A stretch of 64,000 bases of DNA, from positions 62,001-126,000 of the forward strand of contig NZ_JASLGR010000061.1 in NCBI RefSeq assembly GCF_030150155.1, given 5' to 3'. This DNA is from Nocardioides sp. (GTDB lineage: Bacteria; Actinomycetota; Actinomycetes; Propionibacteriales; Nocardioidaceae). Shown here piece after piece: positions 1-8,903 of this stretch; positions within the stretch are counted from its first letter, which is position 1, and each line of letters opens with the position of its first letter. The notes beneath the pieces are model-generated. The model saw nothing but the letters and a program-made list of their open reading frames with translations, had not been told where the DNA came from and searched no databases. The translations under genes and the position numbers were made by a program.

Positions 1-741
1 CTCCAGGGCCGAGCCGGCGTAGTCGAACGCGGACGCGCCGCCGCCGAGGACACCCAGGCGTTGCCCGGCGAAACGGGTGAAGTCGAGGCGCTCCCCGGTG
101 CCGACGTACCGCTCGGAGGGGAGGTTGTCGCGGATCACCGCCGGCACCGTCCACTCCCCGTTGCCGGCCAGCCCGGAGGCCAGCACGACCCGGCGGGCGA
201 GGAACTCACCGGCGGTGCTGCTCACCCGGAGCAGGTCGTCGACCGGCTCGATCCCGGTGACGGTGACGCCGTTGCGCATCTGCGGGGCGGTGACGGCGCG
301 GAACCAGTCCAGGTAGGCCTTCCACTCCTCCTTGGGGATCTTGCCGAGGCTCTCCCAGGCCTCGTCGCCGTGGGCGGCCCTGAACCAGGACTCCGGGGTC
401 AGCCCCGGCACGCCCTGGTCGGGGCCGGTGAGCCCCTTCGCGGTGCGCAGCGTGTGCATGGCGGCGTACGTCGTCCACGGACCCTCCTGCCCGGCGGGCT
501 GCGCCTCCAGGATCAGGGTGTTGGTGATGGCACGACGCTTCAGGGCGAATGCGAGGGTGAGTCCGGCCTGGCCGCCGCCGACGATCAGGACGTCGAGCAC
601 GGGCTCGTCTCCGGAGCGACGCGGCTTGACCCAGGCGGGCCGGGGGAAGGCGGTCAGCTCCAGCTGGCGGACCACCTCGGCCTCCAGCGCGGCCAGGCGG
701 GTGCTGCTGGGCGACTCCGTCGGGGTGGTCTGCTCGGTCAT
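1..741 (-). CDS. FAD-dependent monooxygenase/oxidoreductase, 3' part missing
   Basis: Probable NAD(P)H-dependent flavoprotein monooxygenase of the class B (Baeyer-Villiger/N-hydroxylating) type. About 50 residues in, the motif VLIVGGGQAGL is the FAD-binding Rossmann loop; near residue 235 a second dinucleotide loop (GVLGGGASAFD) is the likely NADPH site. Only 247 residues are in the window, so the C-terminal half is unseen. The ATG at 741 overlaps the stop of the upstream amidase as ATGA, so it is the last visible gene of the nitrilase-to-oxygenase operon. An oxygen-inserting step on a ring or side chain fits the hydrolases beside it. The family call is fairly sure; the substrate is unknown. 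Confidence 0.75.
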   Translation of the reverse strand, partial: MTEQTTPTESPSSTRLAALEAEVVRQLELTAFPRPAWVKPRRSGDEPVLDVLIVGGGQAGLTLAFALKRRAITNTLILEAQPAGQEGPWTTYAAMHTLRTAKGLTGPDQGVPGLTPESWFRAAHGDEAWESLGKIPKEEWKAYLDWFRAVTAPQMRNGVTVTGIEPVDDLLRVSSTAGEFLARRVVLASGLAGNGEWTVPAVIRDNLPSERYVGTGERLDFTRFAGQRLGVLGGGASAFDYAGSALE

Positions 742-1964
742 CTGGTCTCCTCCTCCAGGGCGGCCAGCCGTCGGGCGACGGCCAGCAGGTCGGTGTCGCG
801 GCCCTCGAAGCCGAGCAGCTGGGCGCCGTGCGGCAGGCCCTCGACGCTCATCCACGGGGCGCTCAGCGCCGGGATGCCCAGCAGCGACGAGGTCGCGGGC
901 ATCCGGCGGTCCCCGGTGCCGGCATGGCCGGGCGGGGCGGGGTTGACCACCGCATGGGTGATCAGGACGTCGTAGTGCTCGGCCAGCCCGGCCCACTGGG
1001 CGCGCAGCCGGCCACGGTGGGCCCGTGCGTCGGCCAGGCCGACGGGGCCGATCCGGTCCGCGTGGGTGACCATCTCGGCCAGCCGCGGGTCGGGCTCCCC
1101 GGCGGCGACGTAGCCGCGCAGGGTCGCCGCAGACTCCCCGGCGAAGACGTCGAAGCAGGTCTGCCCGGAGCCGGCCAGGGCGGCGTCCATCGCGTCGAGG
1201 TCGGCGGTGTGCTCGCTCACCTCGACCGCAGGGTCGGCACCGAGCCGGGCGACCAGGTCGTCGAGCGCCTGCCGGGTGGCGGGGCGGGGCAGGCCGCCGT
1301 CGTCGAGGCGGAGCCGTCCGATCCGCAGCGGCCGACTGGTCACGTCGGCGGGCGTCGGGTCGGTCGCCTCGCCGCGCAGCACCGCGACGGCGGCACTCAG
1401 GGTGTCAATCGTGTCGGCGAAGACCCCCAGGTCGTCGAGGGTGTCGGCGAGCAGGTGCATCCCGTCACGTGGCAGCGCCAGGTGCGAGGGCTTGAACCCC
1501 CAGGCCCCGCAGTAGGACGCCGGTCGCAACGTGGACGCCTGCGACTGGGAGCCGAGGGCGAGCCGGACCATCCCGGCGCCGACCGCCGCACCGGACCCGG
1601 CCGAGGAGCCGCCCGGGGTGTGGTCGAGAGCGTGCGGGTTGCGGGTCGCCGTCGTCGTCCCGCAGGCGTACGGCGTGGTGGTGACCATCCCGACCACGAC
1701 CGCCCCCGCAGCCCGGAGCAGAGCGACCGAGGCGGCGTCGCGTTCGGCGATCCGGTCGGCGTACAGCGGGGAGCCGTAGGTGACCGGCAACCCGGCCACG
1801 TCGATGATCTCCTTCACCGCGACGGTGACCCCGGCTAGCGGACCGCCGTCGGCGGCGGCCCGGGCGGCCTCGGCCAGCACCTCGGCCTCGGGCACCCGGT
1901 AGGTGAAGGCGCGCACCTCGGGCTCGCGCTCGGCGATGGTGCGCAGGCTGCTCTCGACGCTCAT
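738..1964 (-). CDS. Amidase, amidase-signature family (AtzE-like variant)
   Basis: 408 aa serine amidase, expected to hydrolyse an amide or ureido bond in the cytoplasm. The Ser-cisSer-Lys triad is readable: Lys51 in VAVKEIIDVAG, cis-Ser120 in TPGGSSAGSGAAV, and nucleophile Ser144, exactly 24 residues later. The segment around Ser144 reads LGSQSQASTLRPAS instead of the common GTDTGGSIRIPA; it is closest to the GTQTGGSVIRPA form of AtzE-like amidases. The ATG start overlaps the previous stop (ATGA). It is one of two unrelated-looking amidases in this operon, which suggests two successive amide hydrolyses. Substrate unknown. Confidence 0.85.
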   Translation of the reverse strand: MSVESSLRTIAEREPEVRAFTYRVPEAEVLAEAARAAADGGPLAGVTVAVKEIIDVAGLPVTYGSPLYADRIAERDAASVALLRAAGAVVVGMVTTTPYACGTTTATRNPHALDHTPGGSSAGSGAAVGAGMVRLALGSQSQASTLRPASYCGAWGFKPSHLALPRDGMHLLADTLDDLGVFADTIDTLSAAVAVLRGEATDPTPADVTSRPLRIGRLRLDDGGLPRPATRQALDDLVARLGADPAVEVSEHTADLDAMDAALAGSGQTCFDVFAGESAATLRGYVAAGEPDPRLAEMVTHADRIGPVGLADARAHRGRLRAQWAGLAEHYDVLITHAVVNPAPPGHAGTGDRRMPATSSLLGIPALSAPWMSVEGLPHGAQLLGFEGRDTDLLAVARRLAALEEETR

Positions 1965-2908
1965 CGGCCGACCTGACTGGCCCGGCTGGCCTGATCGAGG
2001 GCCGCGACCGGGGCCGGCACCTGGGCGGCGTACCAGTCATGCACGGCCGAGGCGGTGACGAAGGCCGCCTCCTCGGTGGCCTGCACGGCCGCGACGATCC
2101 GCTCGATCTCGGCGATCCGGTGCGGGACGCCGACGATGTGCGGGTGCAGCCCGATCGGCATCACCGCGGGCTGCCCGCCGGGGGCGACGGCCTCGGCGAC
2201 GTGGCGGGACAGGGTCCGCTCGACCCGGTCGGCGAGGGTGCCGTCGGCGGCCTGGGCGACCTGATAGGTGGTGACGTCGTTGAGGGTCAGGGTGTACGGC
2301 AGCCCGAGGATCGGCCCGGCGGCCGTGGTCAGCCAGACCGGCCGGTCGTCGATCATCCAGTCGTGGTTGAACTCCAGGCCGACCGCGCGCATCAGCTCGA
2401 GCGAGTCGTCGGTCTGGTTCATCCCCGGGGAGAGCCAGCCGCGCGGCGCACCGAAGCGTTCGGTGATCCGGCGTACGGTCTCGGCGATGACGGCCGGCTC
2501 GGCACCGACCGGATAGGACTGGATCGACTGCTGGCGTACGCCGTGGGCGACGACCTCCCAGCCACGCTCCTCGATCAGGGCGGCGACGGCCGGGTAGTGG
2601 TCGATGACGTCGGCGTTGAGGGCGACCGTGACGTGACGTCCGAGCGGGGCCAGGGCAGCAGCGAGCCGGGGCAGCCCGGCCCGCAGGCCGTAGAGCACCC
2701 AGGAGTGGTTGGCCACGTCCGGCACGACACTGAGCCCGCCCGGGGCGGGCAGCGCGGCCCGCGGCATCGGCCGGTCCAGGGTCCAGTGCTCCAGGTTGAT
2801 CACCACGGTGACCAGCACGCTGGCCCCGTCCAGCGGTGCCAGAGCGGGACCGTCCGTGGCGAGTCGGAACGGAGCGGGGGCGACCCGCTCGGTCGGCGAC
2901 GTGGTCAT
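1961..2908 (-). CDS. Polysaccharide-deacetylase-fold hydrolase (allantoinase/cyclic imidase-like)
   Basis: 315 aa with a NodB-type barrel. It has the feel of the PuuE allantoinase and cyclic-imide hydrolase branch rather than a secreted chitin deacetylase: there is no signal peptide, and the sequence contains VALNADVIDHYP, WEVVAHGVRQQS, GWLSPGMNQTDDSLELM and MPIGLHPHIVG. The paired histidines in AHG and LHPHIVG, with the N-terminal Asp region, are the probable metal site. In this family the reaction is hydrolytic opening of a cyclic amide or imide. It sits between two amidases and overlaps both by 4 nt, so ring opening followed by amide hydrolysis is an attractive inference. The exact substrate cannot be read. 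Confidence 0.75.
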   Translation of the reverse strand: MTTSPTERVAPAPFRLATDGPALAPLDGASVLVTVVINLEHWTLDRPMPRAALPAPGGLSVVPDVANHSWVLYGLRAGLPRLAAALAPLGRHVTVALNADVIDHYPAVAALIEERGWEVVAHGVRQQSIQSYPVGAEPAVIAETVRRITERFGAPRGWLSPGMNQTDDSLELMRAVGLEFNHDWMIDDRPVWLTTAAGPILGLPYTLTLNDVTTYQVAQAADGTLADRVERTLSRHVAEAVAPGGQPAVMPIGLHPHIVGVPHRIAEIERIVAAVQATEEAAFVTASAVHDWYAAQVPAPVAALDQASRASQVGR

Positions 2909-4140
2909 GCCTGCTCCCCTGCGGTGAGGGCGGCGGCGAGGCGCAGCAGCAGCTCGTCGTCCCCGGCCAGGCCGAGCAGGCTGACCCCGACGGGAGCGCT
3001 GGTGCCGGTCCTCGGGTGCGCGATCCGACCGGCCGGGACCGTCAGCTGCGGCACCCCGGCGAGCGAGGCGGGGACGACCAGGGCGAGGTTGCGGTCGCGC
3101 CAGGCCATCAGGTCCGAGTGGGGCAGGGTGCGCGGCGGGGCGGCGTCGATGGTGGTGGGCAGCACCGCGACGGCCCCGTCGAGCAGCGTCCCCAGCCGAG
3201 CCACCAACGCGTCGCGCCGTGCTGCCGCGGCGGCGACCTGGTCGTCGGTGACGTCGGCGGCGGCGAGGATCCGTTCCTCGATCCCCTCCCCCAGCACCGG
3301 TCGCTCGGCGCGCACCCAGGCACCGTTGGCGAGCCAGAGCTGGCGACTCATCAGCGGCCAGAAGACGGAGACGAGGTCCGCGGACGGGTCCTCGACGAGG
3401 CGTTCCTCGACCAGGTCGAGGCCCCAGGTCCTCGCCCAGCGTTCAGCCGTACGCCGGGTCAGCGCGGCGACCTCGTCGGTGGCCTGCTCGACCAGGTCGG
3501 TGAGGAGTACCAGCCGGGTGAGGGTGGCGGCGCTCCGTGGTCCGGGTCCGTCACCCAGGGCCGCACCCACGCCCCGGGCCAGCACCGCGAACGCCGTGGC
3601 AACGATCGCCACGTCCCGCCCCAGCAGCCCGCAGGTGTCGAACGCCGGAGCCATCGGGACCACCCCGTCGAGCGGGATCCGGCCGTGCGTGGGCCGCAGC
3701 CCGACCAGGCCCTGGAACGAGGTCGGCACCCGGATCGAGCCGCCGGTGTCGGTGCCGATCCCGAGCTCGGCCTCCCCGGCTGCGACCAGGGTCGCCGAGC
3801 CCGAGGTGGAGCCCCCGGGCATCCGGTCGGCCGCGGCCGCGTTGAGCGGGGTGCCGAAGTGGGTGTTGGCGCCGAACATCCCCATCGCCAGCTCGTCGGT
3901 GGCGGTCTTGCCGACCACGTCGGCCCCGGCGGCGAGGAGCCGTTCGACCACGGTCGCCGACCGCGTGGCGACCTCGGCGCTCAGCCGCGCAGGGGTGCCG
4001 GCGACGGTGCGCGTCCCGGTGACGTCGTACAGGTCCTTGATCACGACCCGGACCCCGTCCAGGGTCCCCGAGCCGGTGGGCGCAACGGAGACGGGGCCGC
4101 CGGGCGCCCACGCCGACCCGACCGGGCCGCTCTCAGCCAC
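2905..4140 (-). CDS. Amidase, amidase-signature family
   Basis: 411 aa. A canonical amidase-signature enzyme with Lys35 (RVVIKDLYDVTG), cis-Ser111 (MPGGSTSGSAT) and nucleophile Ser135 (GTDTGGSIRVPT), the last two spaced by the usual 24 residues. The GTG start at 4140 lies inside the end of the HpaB-like gene (8-nt overlap), which implies translational coupling. It differs from the second amidase of the operon throughout, so the pair is not a recent duplication. Likely hydrolyses an amide made by the upstream oxygenase or ring-opening steps; substrate unknown. Confidence 0.87.
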   Translation of the reverse strand: MAESGPVGSAWAPGGPVSVAPTGSGTLDGVRVVIKDLYDVTGTRTVAGTPARLSAEVATRSATVVERLLAAGADVVGKTATDELAMGMFGANTHFGTPLNAAAADRMPGGSTSGSATLVAAGEAELGIGTDTGGSIRVPTSFQGLVGLRPTHGRIPLDGVVPMAPAFDTCGLLGRDVAIVATAFAVLARGVGAALGDGPGPRSAATLTRLVLLTDLVEQATDEVAALTRRTAERWARTWGLDLVEERLVEDPSADLVSVFWPLMSRQLWLANGAWVRAERPVLGEGIEERILAAADVTDDQVAAAAARRDALVARLGTLLDGAVAVLPTTIDAAPPRTLPHSDLMAWRDRNLALVVPASLAGVPQLTVPAGRIAHPRTGTSAPVGVSLLGLAGDDELLLRLAAALTAGEQA

Positions 4141-5563
4141 CGGCCACCCCGGCGCCGTAGCCGGCCAGGAAGTCCGCGACCAGGCCCTCGGCCTCGGCGA
4201 AGGGGTAGTGCCGGTAGGCGTACCCCTTCACCACCATCGCGTTGCCGGAGTAGAACCGCTCGTACTGGACGTGGCGTCCGGCGAACTCAGAGCCGACCAC
4301 GTCCCAGGCGAGCTTGAACAGCTTGACCCGCTCCACCACCGGGAGCTGGTCCGAACCCATCACGACGTCCATCGCGGCGACCTCGTCGGGGTTGTCGAAG
4401 TCCGAGACGTGCGAGGGCACCTGGATCACGCCGCCACCGACGAGCTCGCCGAGCAGCTTGACCGCCCGCGGGTAGACCTCGGTCTGCTGGCCGAGCGCGG
4501 CGTAGAGGTACTTCCCCTCGGGCCGCCACACGCCCTGGGCGTCGGGGGCGGCGCAGCGGTGCGCCATCTCGGCCAGCGCCTCGGTGACGGTCTGGATGGT
4601 GGCGATCTCGGCGAGCTGACCACGCAGCGCCATGTCCTTGTCGCGGCCGTTGGCGGCCAGGATCCGCGAGGCGATCCCGGTCACGAAGCGCAGCTTGGCC
4701 GAGAGCCGGAGGATCGACTGCAGGTTGCCGATCTGGTGGGCGGCGGTGCCGAAGAACTGCGCGTTCACCGCCTCCACCGACCCGGCTGCGAAGACGTCGG
4801 ACCACGGCACGAACACCTGGTCGAAGACCATCATCGCGTCGGTCTCGTCGAACCGGTTGGCCAGCGGGTAGTCGAACGGCTCCCCGGCCGAGGCGTAGGG
4901 CCGACGGCACAGCAGGCTCAGGCCGGGGGCGTTGATCGGCACCACGAAGCTGAGCGCCCGCGCGGTCTCGGTCGGCCCCAACGGGCGTACCGAGGTGACG
5001 AAGACGGCGTCGGCGACGGCCGCTCCGGTGCCGAGCATCTGGGCGCCGTCGACCACGATCCCCTCGGCGCTGACAGCGACCAGCTCGACCGGGCGGACCC
5101 GCGAGGTCGGGTCGGCGGGGTTCATCTGCGGCGGCACGATCGAGTTGGCCAGCCACAGACCCTCGGCCGCGGCCCGGCGGCGGTAGGCGACCACGTTCGC
5201 CCCGAGGGCCCGCTCCTCGGTGTCGAACACCTCGGGTCGGGAGGCGAACCCGGCCAGCAGTCCGGCGACGTGGTCGGGGCCGCGGCCGATGAAGCCGTGG
5301 CTGAGCCGGGACCACTCCTCCAGTGCGACCTTGCGCCGCTCGTGCTGCTCGGCCGTGTACGGCGTGGTGAAGATCGCCAGCTCACCGGTCTCGGGGTCGA
5401 CCAGCACCGAGCCGGGCTCGCACGAGGCGTCGTAGATCCCTGCCATCGTCTCCACCACACCCGCGAAGGCGGGGTGGTCGGCGACGTTCTTCACCCGCTC
5501 GCCGTCGACGTAGACGGTCCGGCCGTCGTCGAGGGCGGCACGGTAGTCGGCACCGGTACGCAT
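4133..5563 (-). CDS. HpaB-type FADH2-dependent monooxygenase
   Basis: 476 aa member of the 4-hydroxyphenylacetate 3-monooxygenase oxygenase family, which uses free reduced flavin supplied by a separate reductase. Recognised from the N-terminal YRAALDDGRTVYVDGERV block, the central QMNPADPTSR and VFVPWSDVFAAGS blocks, and the C-terminal VVGSEFAGRHVQYERFYSG segment. It is a little shorter than E. coli HpaB (about 520 aa). No flavin reductase is in this operon; the nearest is the fusion gene at 35.4 kb, so the partner is unidentified. Members act on phenols and also on N-heterocycles such as pyrrole-2-carboxylate, so HpaB activity itself should not be assumed. Starts one base inside the preceding stop. 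Confidence 0.8.
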   Translation of the reverse strand: MRTGADYRAALDDGRTVYVDGERVKNVADHPAFAGVVETMAGIYDASCEPGSVLVDPETGELAIFTTPYTAEQHERRKVALEEWSRLSHGFIGRGPDHVAGLLAGFASRPEVFDTEERALGANVVAYRRRAAAEGLWLANSIVPPQMNPADPTSRVRPVELVAVSAEGIVVDGAQMLGTGAAVADAVFVTSVRPLGPTETARALSFVVPINAPGLSLLCRRPYASAGEPFDYPLANRFDETDAMMVFDQVFVPWSDVFAAGSVEAVNAQFFGTAAHQIGNLQSILRLSAKLRFVTGIASRILAANGRDKDMALRGQLAEIATIQTVTEALAEMAHRCAAPDAQGVWRPEGKYLYAALGQQTEVYPRAVKLLGELVGGGVIQVPSHVSDFDNPDEVAAMDVVMGSDQLPVVERVKLFKLAWDVVGSEFAGRHVQYERFYSGNAMVVKGYAYRHYPFAEAEGLVADFLAGYGAGVAGG

Positions 5564-6534
5564 CAGAAGAGCTCCTCCACGGTGAAGCGCCGCGAGATCA
5601 GCCCGTCGGCGAGGCAGTAGTCGATGAGGGCGTCGAGCATCGGGCGGTTCGCCTCGATGCCGCTCGCCCAGTAGTCGGGGCCGAGCAGTCGCTCGGTCTC
5701 GATCAGGTGCTCCAGCTGCCAGGGCAGCATGGTGTCGACGGCGGCGGACTCCCAGAGCTGGGCGCGGGCGGCCTCCTGGGCCTGGGTGAACGCGGTCAGC
5801 AGGGCGTCGGTCAGGCCGGGGTGGGCCTCGGCGATCGGGCGCTTGACCGCCAGCACGTGCATCGCCGGGAGGATGCCGGTGGCGAGGTAGTAGTCCAGCT
5901 CGGCGGCCTTCGGGTCCTCGAAGAGGCGGCGCACCCGGTCGCCCGCCGCCCCGGTCCAGGTCGAGGGGGCACGTGCGGTGACGATCGCGTCGATGCTGCC
6001 CTCGGCCAGTGCCTGGGCCAGCGAGGTCTCCCGCTCGAAGTCGAAGGTGAAGCCCTCGGGATAGAACTGCGGGTGCTCGTCCCCGGCGTACGGGAACTCC
6101 AGACCGCCGATGACGTACGTCGGCGAGTGCCGGTCGACACCGAAGTGGTCGTGCAGGATCCCGCGCAGCCAGACCCCGGCGGCCATGTCGAAGACCGAGA
6201 TGCCGATCCGCTTACCGACCAGATCCTCGGGCTTCACGATCTCGGAGTCGGCGTTGACGAAGAGGCACGAGAGCCGGAAGTGGCGCGAAGGGAAGACCGG
6301 GATGGCGAGGTAGGGGCGTTCGGGCGTCTCCAGGGTGCGCAGGTAGGTCGCCATCGGGAACTCGCAGGCGTCGAACGTGTGATGCACCATCTGGTGGTTG
6401 AAGAGCGCCTGGACCCCCATCAGGGTGACCTGGGGTTCGACGCCGGCGATCGGGATCTCTCCGCTGGCCAGGGGGCGGGTGCGGGCCGAGTCGGAGAGAC
6501 CGAGGGTCAGGGCGAGCGGTGGCGTGGAGTCCAC
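5563..6534 (-). CDS. 4,5-dihydroxyphthalate decarboxylase-like / periplasmic-binding-fold protein
   Basis: 323 aa. Resembles the 4,5-dihydroxyphthalate decarboxylase group, soluble enzymes built on the substrate-binding-protein fold: an N-terminal LALTLGLSDSARTRPL strand, then IPVFPSRHFRLSCLFVN, EDLVGKRIGISVFDMAAGVW and AEGSIDAIVTARAP. There is no signal peptide or lipobox, so a cytoplasmic enzyme is more likely than a transport receptor. The start is GTG with GGAAAGG about 8 nt upstream. In an operon with an HpaB-type hydroxylase, decarboxylation of a hydroxylated ring acid is plausible; that is inference. Many proteins of this group are annotated as ABC substrate-binding or NMT1-like, which remains the alternative. 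Confidence 0.65.
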   Translation of the reverse strand: MDSTPPLALTLGLSDSARTRPLASGEIPIAGVEPQVTLMGVQALFNHQMVHHTFDACEFPMATYLRTLETPERPYLAIPVFPSRHFRLSCLFVNADSEIVKPEDLVGKRIGISVFDMAAGVWLRGILHDHFGVDRHSPTYVIGGLEFPYAGDEHPQFYPEGFTFDFERETSLAQALAEGSIDAIVTARAPSTWTGAAGDRVRRLFEDPKAAELDYYLATGILPAMHVLAVKRPIAEAHPGLTDALLTAFTQAQEAARAQLWESAAVDTMLPWQLEHLIETERLLGPDYWASGIEANRPMLDALIDYCLADGLISRRFTVEELF

Positions 6535-6556
6535 GGGTGGTGCCTTTCCGGTGAGG

Positions 6557-7468
6557 TCAGCGCGATGCGCTGATCACCTGGTCGATGCGGCCGCGCAGGG
6601 CCGGGGCGAAGCGGGCGTCGAGCTCCCACTCGATCGGGATGAGGTGCTCGACGGTGTCGGTGATCTCGGCAGGGACGGTGGCGGCGTTGTTGACCACCAG
6701 GACGGCGCTGCCAGCCAGAGCGGCCAGGTCGGCGGGAGGGCAGGTGGCGCTGTCGACCCCGACGATCCGGCCCGGGTAGTACTGCCCCACCAGGGCCGTC
6801 ATCCACTGCACGCCGCGGTTGCTCGGGGCCACCACGGTGAGCTCGGGGTGGTCGCGCACCTCGATCAGGCGGCGCAGCGCCCGGGGCGAGGCCACCAGGT
6901 TGAGCTCGACGACCTGGTCGAGGGCGGTGACGTGGTCGGCGATGTCGTTGAGGTGGAAGATCGGGCAGGCGACGGCGTCGAACTCCTCGTCGAGCACCCG
7001 GCCACCGAGCTCGGAGAGCAGCACCGGGGCGACCTCGACGCCGCTGGCGAGCTGGACCAGCTGCTGGAGGCTGCGCAGGTCGCGCTCGTTGCACTCGACC
7101 ACGGCGATCCGACGCATCGCGTCGACCCGGCCCAGGGACTCGGTCACCATCTCGGTCAGGTCGGCCGCGCTGAAGCCCAGCCGTCGCGAGCGCAGCAGGA
7201 TCTCCTCCAGGTCGGTGAGGATCACCGCGCGGGCGTCGACCACCCCGGCGTCGGTCTCGGACACGAACGTGCCCCGGCGCGGCACGGTCCGGACCCGCCC
7301 CGAGGCGGCCAGCCGCCCGATCGCACGGTCGACGGTCGACGAGTTGGAGCCCAGGTCGGCCGCGAGCGCCCGGCACGACGGCAGCCGGGACCCGGCCGGG
7401 TAGAAGCCGGTGAGGATCCGGTCCAGCAGCCGGCGGTGGACGACCTCGACGCCCGGAGCGACCTCCAT
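6557..7468 (-). CDS. GntR-family transcriptional regulator
   Basis: 303 aa. The N-terminal 70 residues form a winged helix-turn-helix of the GntR class: LLDRILTGFYPAGSRLPSCRALAADLG, then the recognition-helix region STVDRAIGRLAASGRVRTVPRRGTFV. The C-terminal 230 residues do not look like FadR, HutC or MocR effector domains; they contain binding-protein-like stretches (AVLVVNNAATVPAEITDTVEHL) and may sense the pathway substrate. The gene lies inside the catabolic operon, only 7 nt after the amidohydrolase stop, so it is probably co-transcribed and regulates the operon, perhaps through the inverted repeat at 9859-9889. Effector unknown. Confidence 0.8.
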   Translation of the reverse strand: MEVAPGVEVVHRRLLDRILTGFYPAGSRLPSCRALAADLGSNSSTVDRAIGRLAASGRVRTVPRRGTFVSETDAGVVDARAVILTDLEEILLRSRRLGFSAADLTEMVTESLGRVDAMRRIAVVECNERDLRSLQQLVQLASGVEVAPVLLSELGGRVLDEEFDAVACPIFHLNDIADHVTALDQVVELNLVASPRALRRLIEVRDHPELTVVAPSNRGVQWMTALVGQYYPGRIVGVDSATCPPADLAALAGSAVLVVNNAATVPAEITDTVEHLIPIEWELDARFAPALRGRIDQVISASR

Positions 7469-7475
7469 CGCCGGC

Positions 7476-8903
7476 TCAGCCGTTCCCCGGGCCCGGGGCC
7501 GCAGCCGCAGCCAGGACGGAGAGGTGACTCAGGCCGGCGCTGGAGACCAGGTCGCGGGCGTGCTCGCGCGAGACCGCGGCGACCTCGCGCGGGTCGACCT
7601 GGGTGACCTCGAAGTCCACCAGCGAGGCGGCACCGTCGACCCAGACCTCCCGGATCTCGCGGGACCCGGCGACGAAGACGAGGGCCTGGTAGGGGTCGTG
7701 GATGTTCGCCAGGGTCGGACCCTCGCCGTCGAAGACCACCAGGTCGGCACGCTTGCCGACCTCCAGGGAGCCGATCGTGGCCTCCATCCGCAGCGCCCGG
7801 GCACCCCCGATGGTGGCCATCTCGTAGGCCTCCTTCGCACTCATCGCGGTGGCCTGGAGGTCGCGCACCCGCGCCAGCAGCGGGGCGGTCTTGAGTGCCT
7901 GGAGGAAGTCCTGCGAGTCGTTCGAGGCGGCCCCGTCGACACCGAGCCCGATGTCGATCCCGAGGGCGTGCATCTCGGCGATCGGGGCGATGCCGGAGGC
8001 GAGGATGCCGTTGGCGACCGGGTTGTGCGCGATCCCGACCCGGTGCTCGGCCATCAGCTCCCGGTCGGCACGGTCCATCCAGACGCAGTGGGCCGCGAGC
8101 ACCGGAGCCTCGAAGAGCCCGGCGTGGGCGCACTGGCCGACCACGGTGCGGCCGAAGCGCTGGTAGGTCGCGGTGACCTCCTCGCGGATCTCCTGGACGT
8201 GCATGTGGACGCCGTGCCCGCCGTCGACCGCGTAGGCGACGCTGGCCTCGAACATCTCGTCGGAGTGCGCGCCGATCGCACCGATCCCGAGCCTGAAGGT
8301 CTGCAGCCGCGAGCCGCGAGTGGCCTCCAGCAGGGCGTCGTGCTCGGCGAACTCGCGCAACAGATCGGTGTTCGGGTTGTGGTCACCCGACCCGTAGGAG
8401 ATCACCCCGCGCAGCCCGATCTCGTCGAGCGCGCGCACCACGCCCGGCGTGATCGGCTGATCGGCAGGGTCGGTGACGAACATGTCGTTGGCCGTCGTGA
8501 CACCGCTGCGCAGCATCTGCACCGCCGAGAGCATCGTGGAGACGTAGGCACGCTCCTCGGTGAAGTACGGCCGCACCGGCGCGATCAGGTCGTGGATCCA
8601 CTCCCACAGCGTCAGGTCGGAGCCGATCCCGGTGATCAGCCCTTCGGAGAAGTGGCCGTGGGTGTTCACGAACCCCGGTCCGATCAGGTCGTACGCCGAC
8701 CCGCGGACCGTGGCGGTCGGGAACCGGTCCCGCAGCGCGGCCCAGGGCCCGACGGCGACGATCGTGTTCCCCTGGATCGCCACGGCCCCGTCGGCGATCG
8801 GGGTCGGGGCCATCACCCAGCGACCGCGGAACAGGGTGATCGGTCCGGAGGCGGTGGGGACGGGGGTGGCCGCCTCCGGACCAGTCTGGGTGGGCGCGCT
8901 CAT
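7476..8903 (-). CDS. Amidohydrolase-superfamily (cytosine/guanine deaminase-like) aminohydrolase
   Basis: 475 aa metal-dependent hydrolase of the SsnA/TrzN/cytosine-deaminase group. Metal ligands are readable: His82 and His84 in FVNTHGHF, His235 in HMHVQE (with Glu238), His272 in LAAHCVWM and Asp323 in GLGVDGAASNDS. An N-terminal beta domain (residues 20-75) and a C-terminal strand block (VGKRADLVVFDGEGP) frame the barrel, as expected. These enzymes remove an amino or other leaving group from a heteroaromatic ring, so it is the strongest hint that the pathway substrate is an N-heterocycle. ATG overlaps the nitrilase stop (ATGA). Confidence 0.87.
   Translation of the reverse strand: MSAPTQTGPEAATPVPTASGPITLFRGRWVMAPTPIADGAVAIQGNTIVAVGPWAALRDRFPTATVRGSAYDLIGPGFVNTHGHFSEGLITGIGSDLTLWEWIHDLIAPVRPYFTEERAYVSTMLSAVQMLRSGVTTANDMFVTDPADQPITPGVVRALDEIGLRGVISYGSGDHNPNTDLLREFAEHDALLEATRGSRLQTFRLGIGAIGAHSDEMFEASVAYAVDGGHGVHMHVQEIREEVTATYQRFGRTVVGQCAHAGLFEAPVLAAHCVWMDRADRELMAEHRVGIAHNPVANGILASGIAPIAEMHALGIDIGLGVDGAASNDSQDFLQALKTAPLLARVRDLQATAMSAKEAYEMATIGGARALRMEATIGSLEVGKRADLVVFDGEGPTLANIHDPYQALVFVAGSREIREVWVDGAASLVDFEVTQVDPREVAAVSREHARDLVSSAGLSHLSVLAAAAAPGPGNG

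Noticed and set aside
2039..5620. Very long open frame on the plus strand (1193 codons)
   Set aside because: It runs antisense to the amidase, deacetylase-fold and HpaB-like genes. Its translation is Gly/Arg/Val-rich without motifs, as expected for the opposite strand of high-GC genes.
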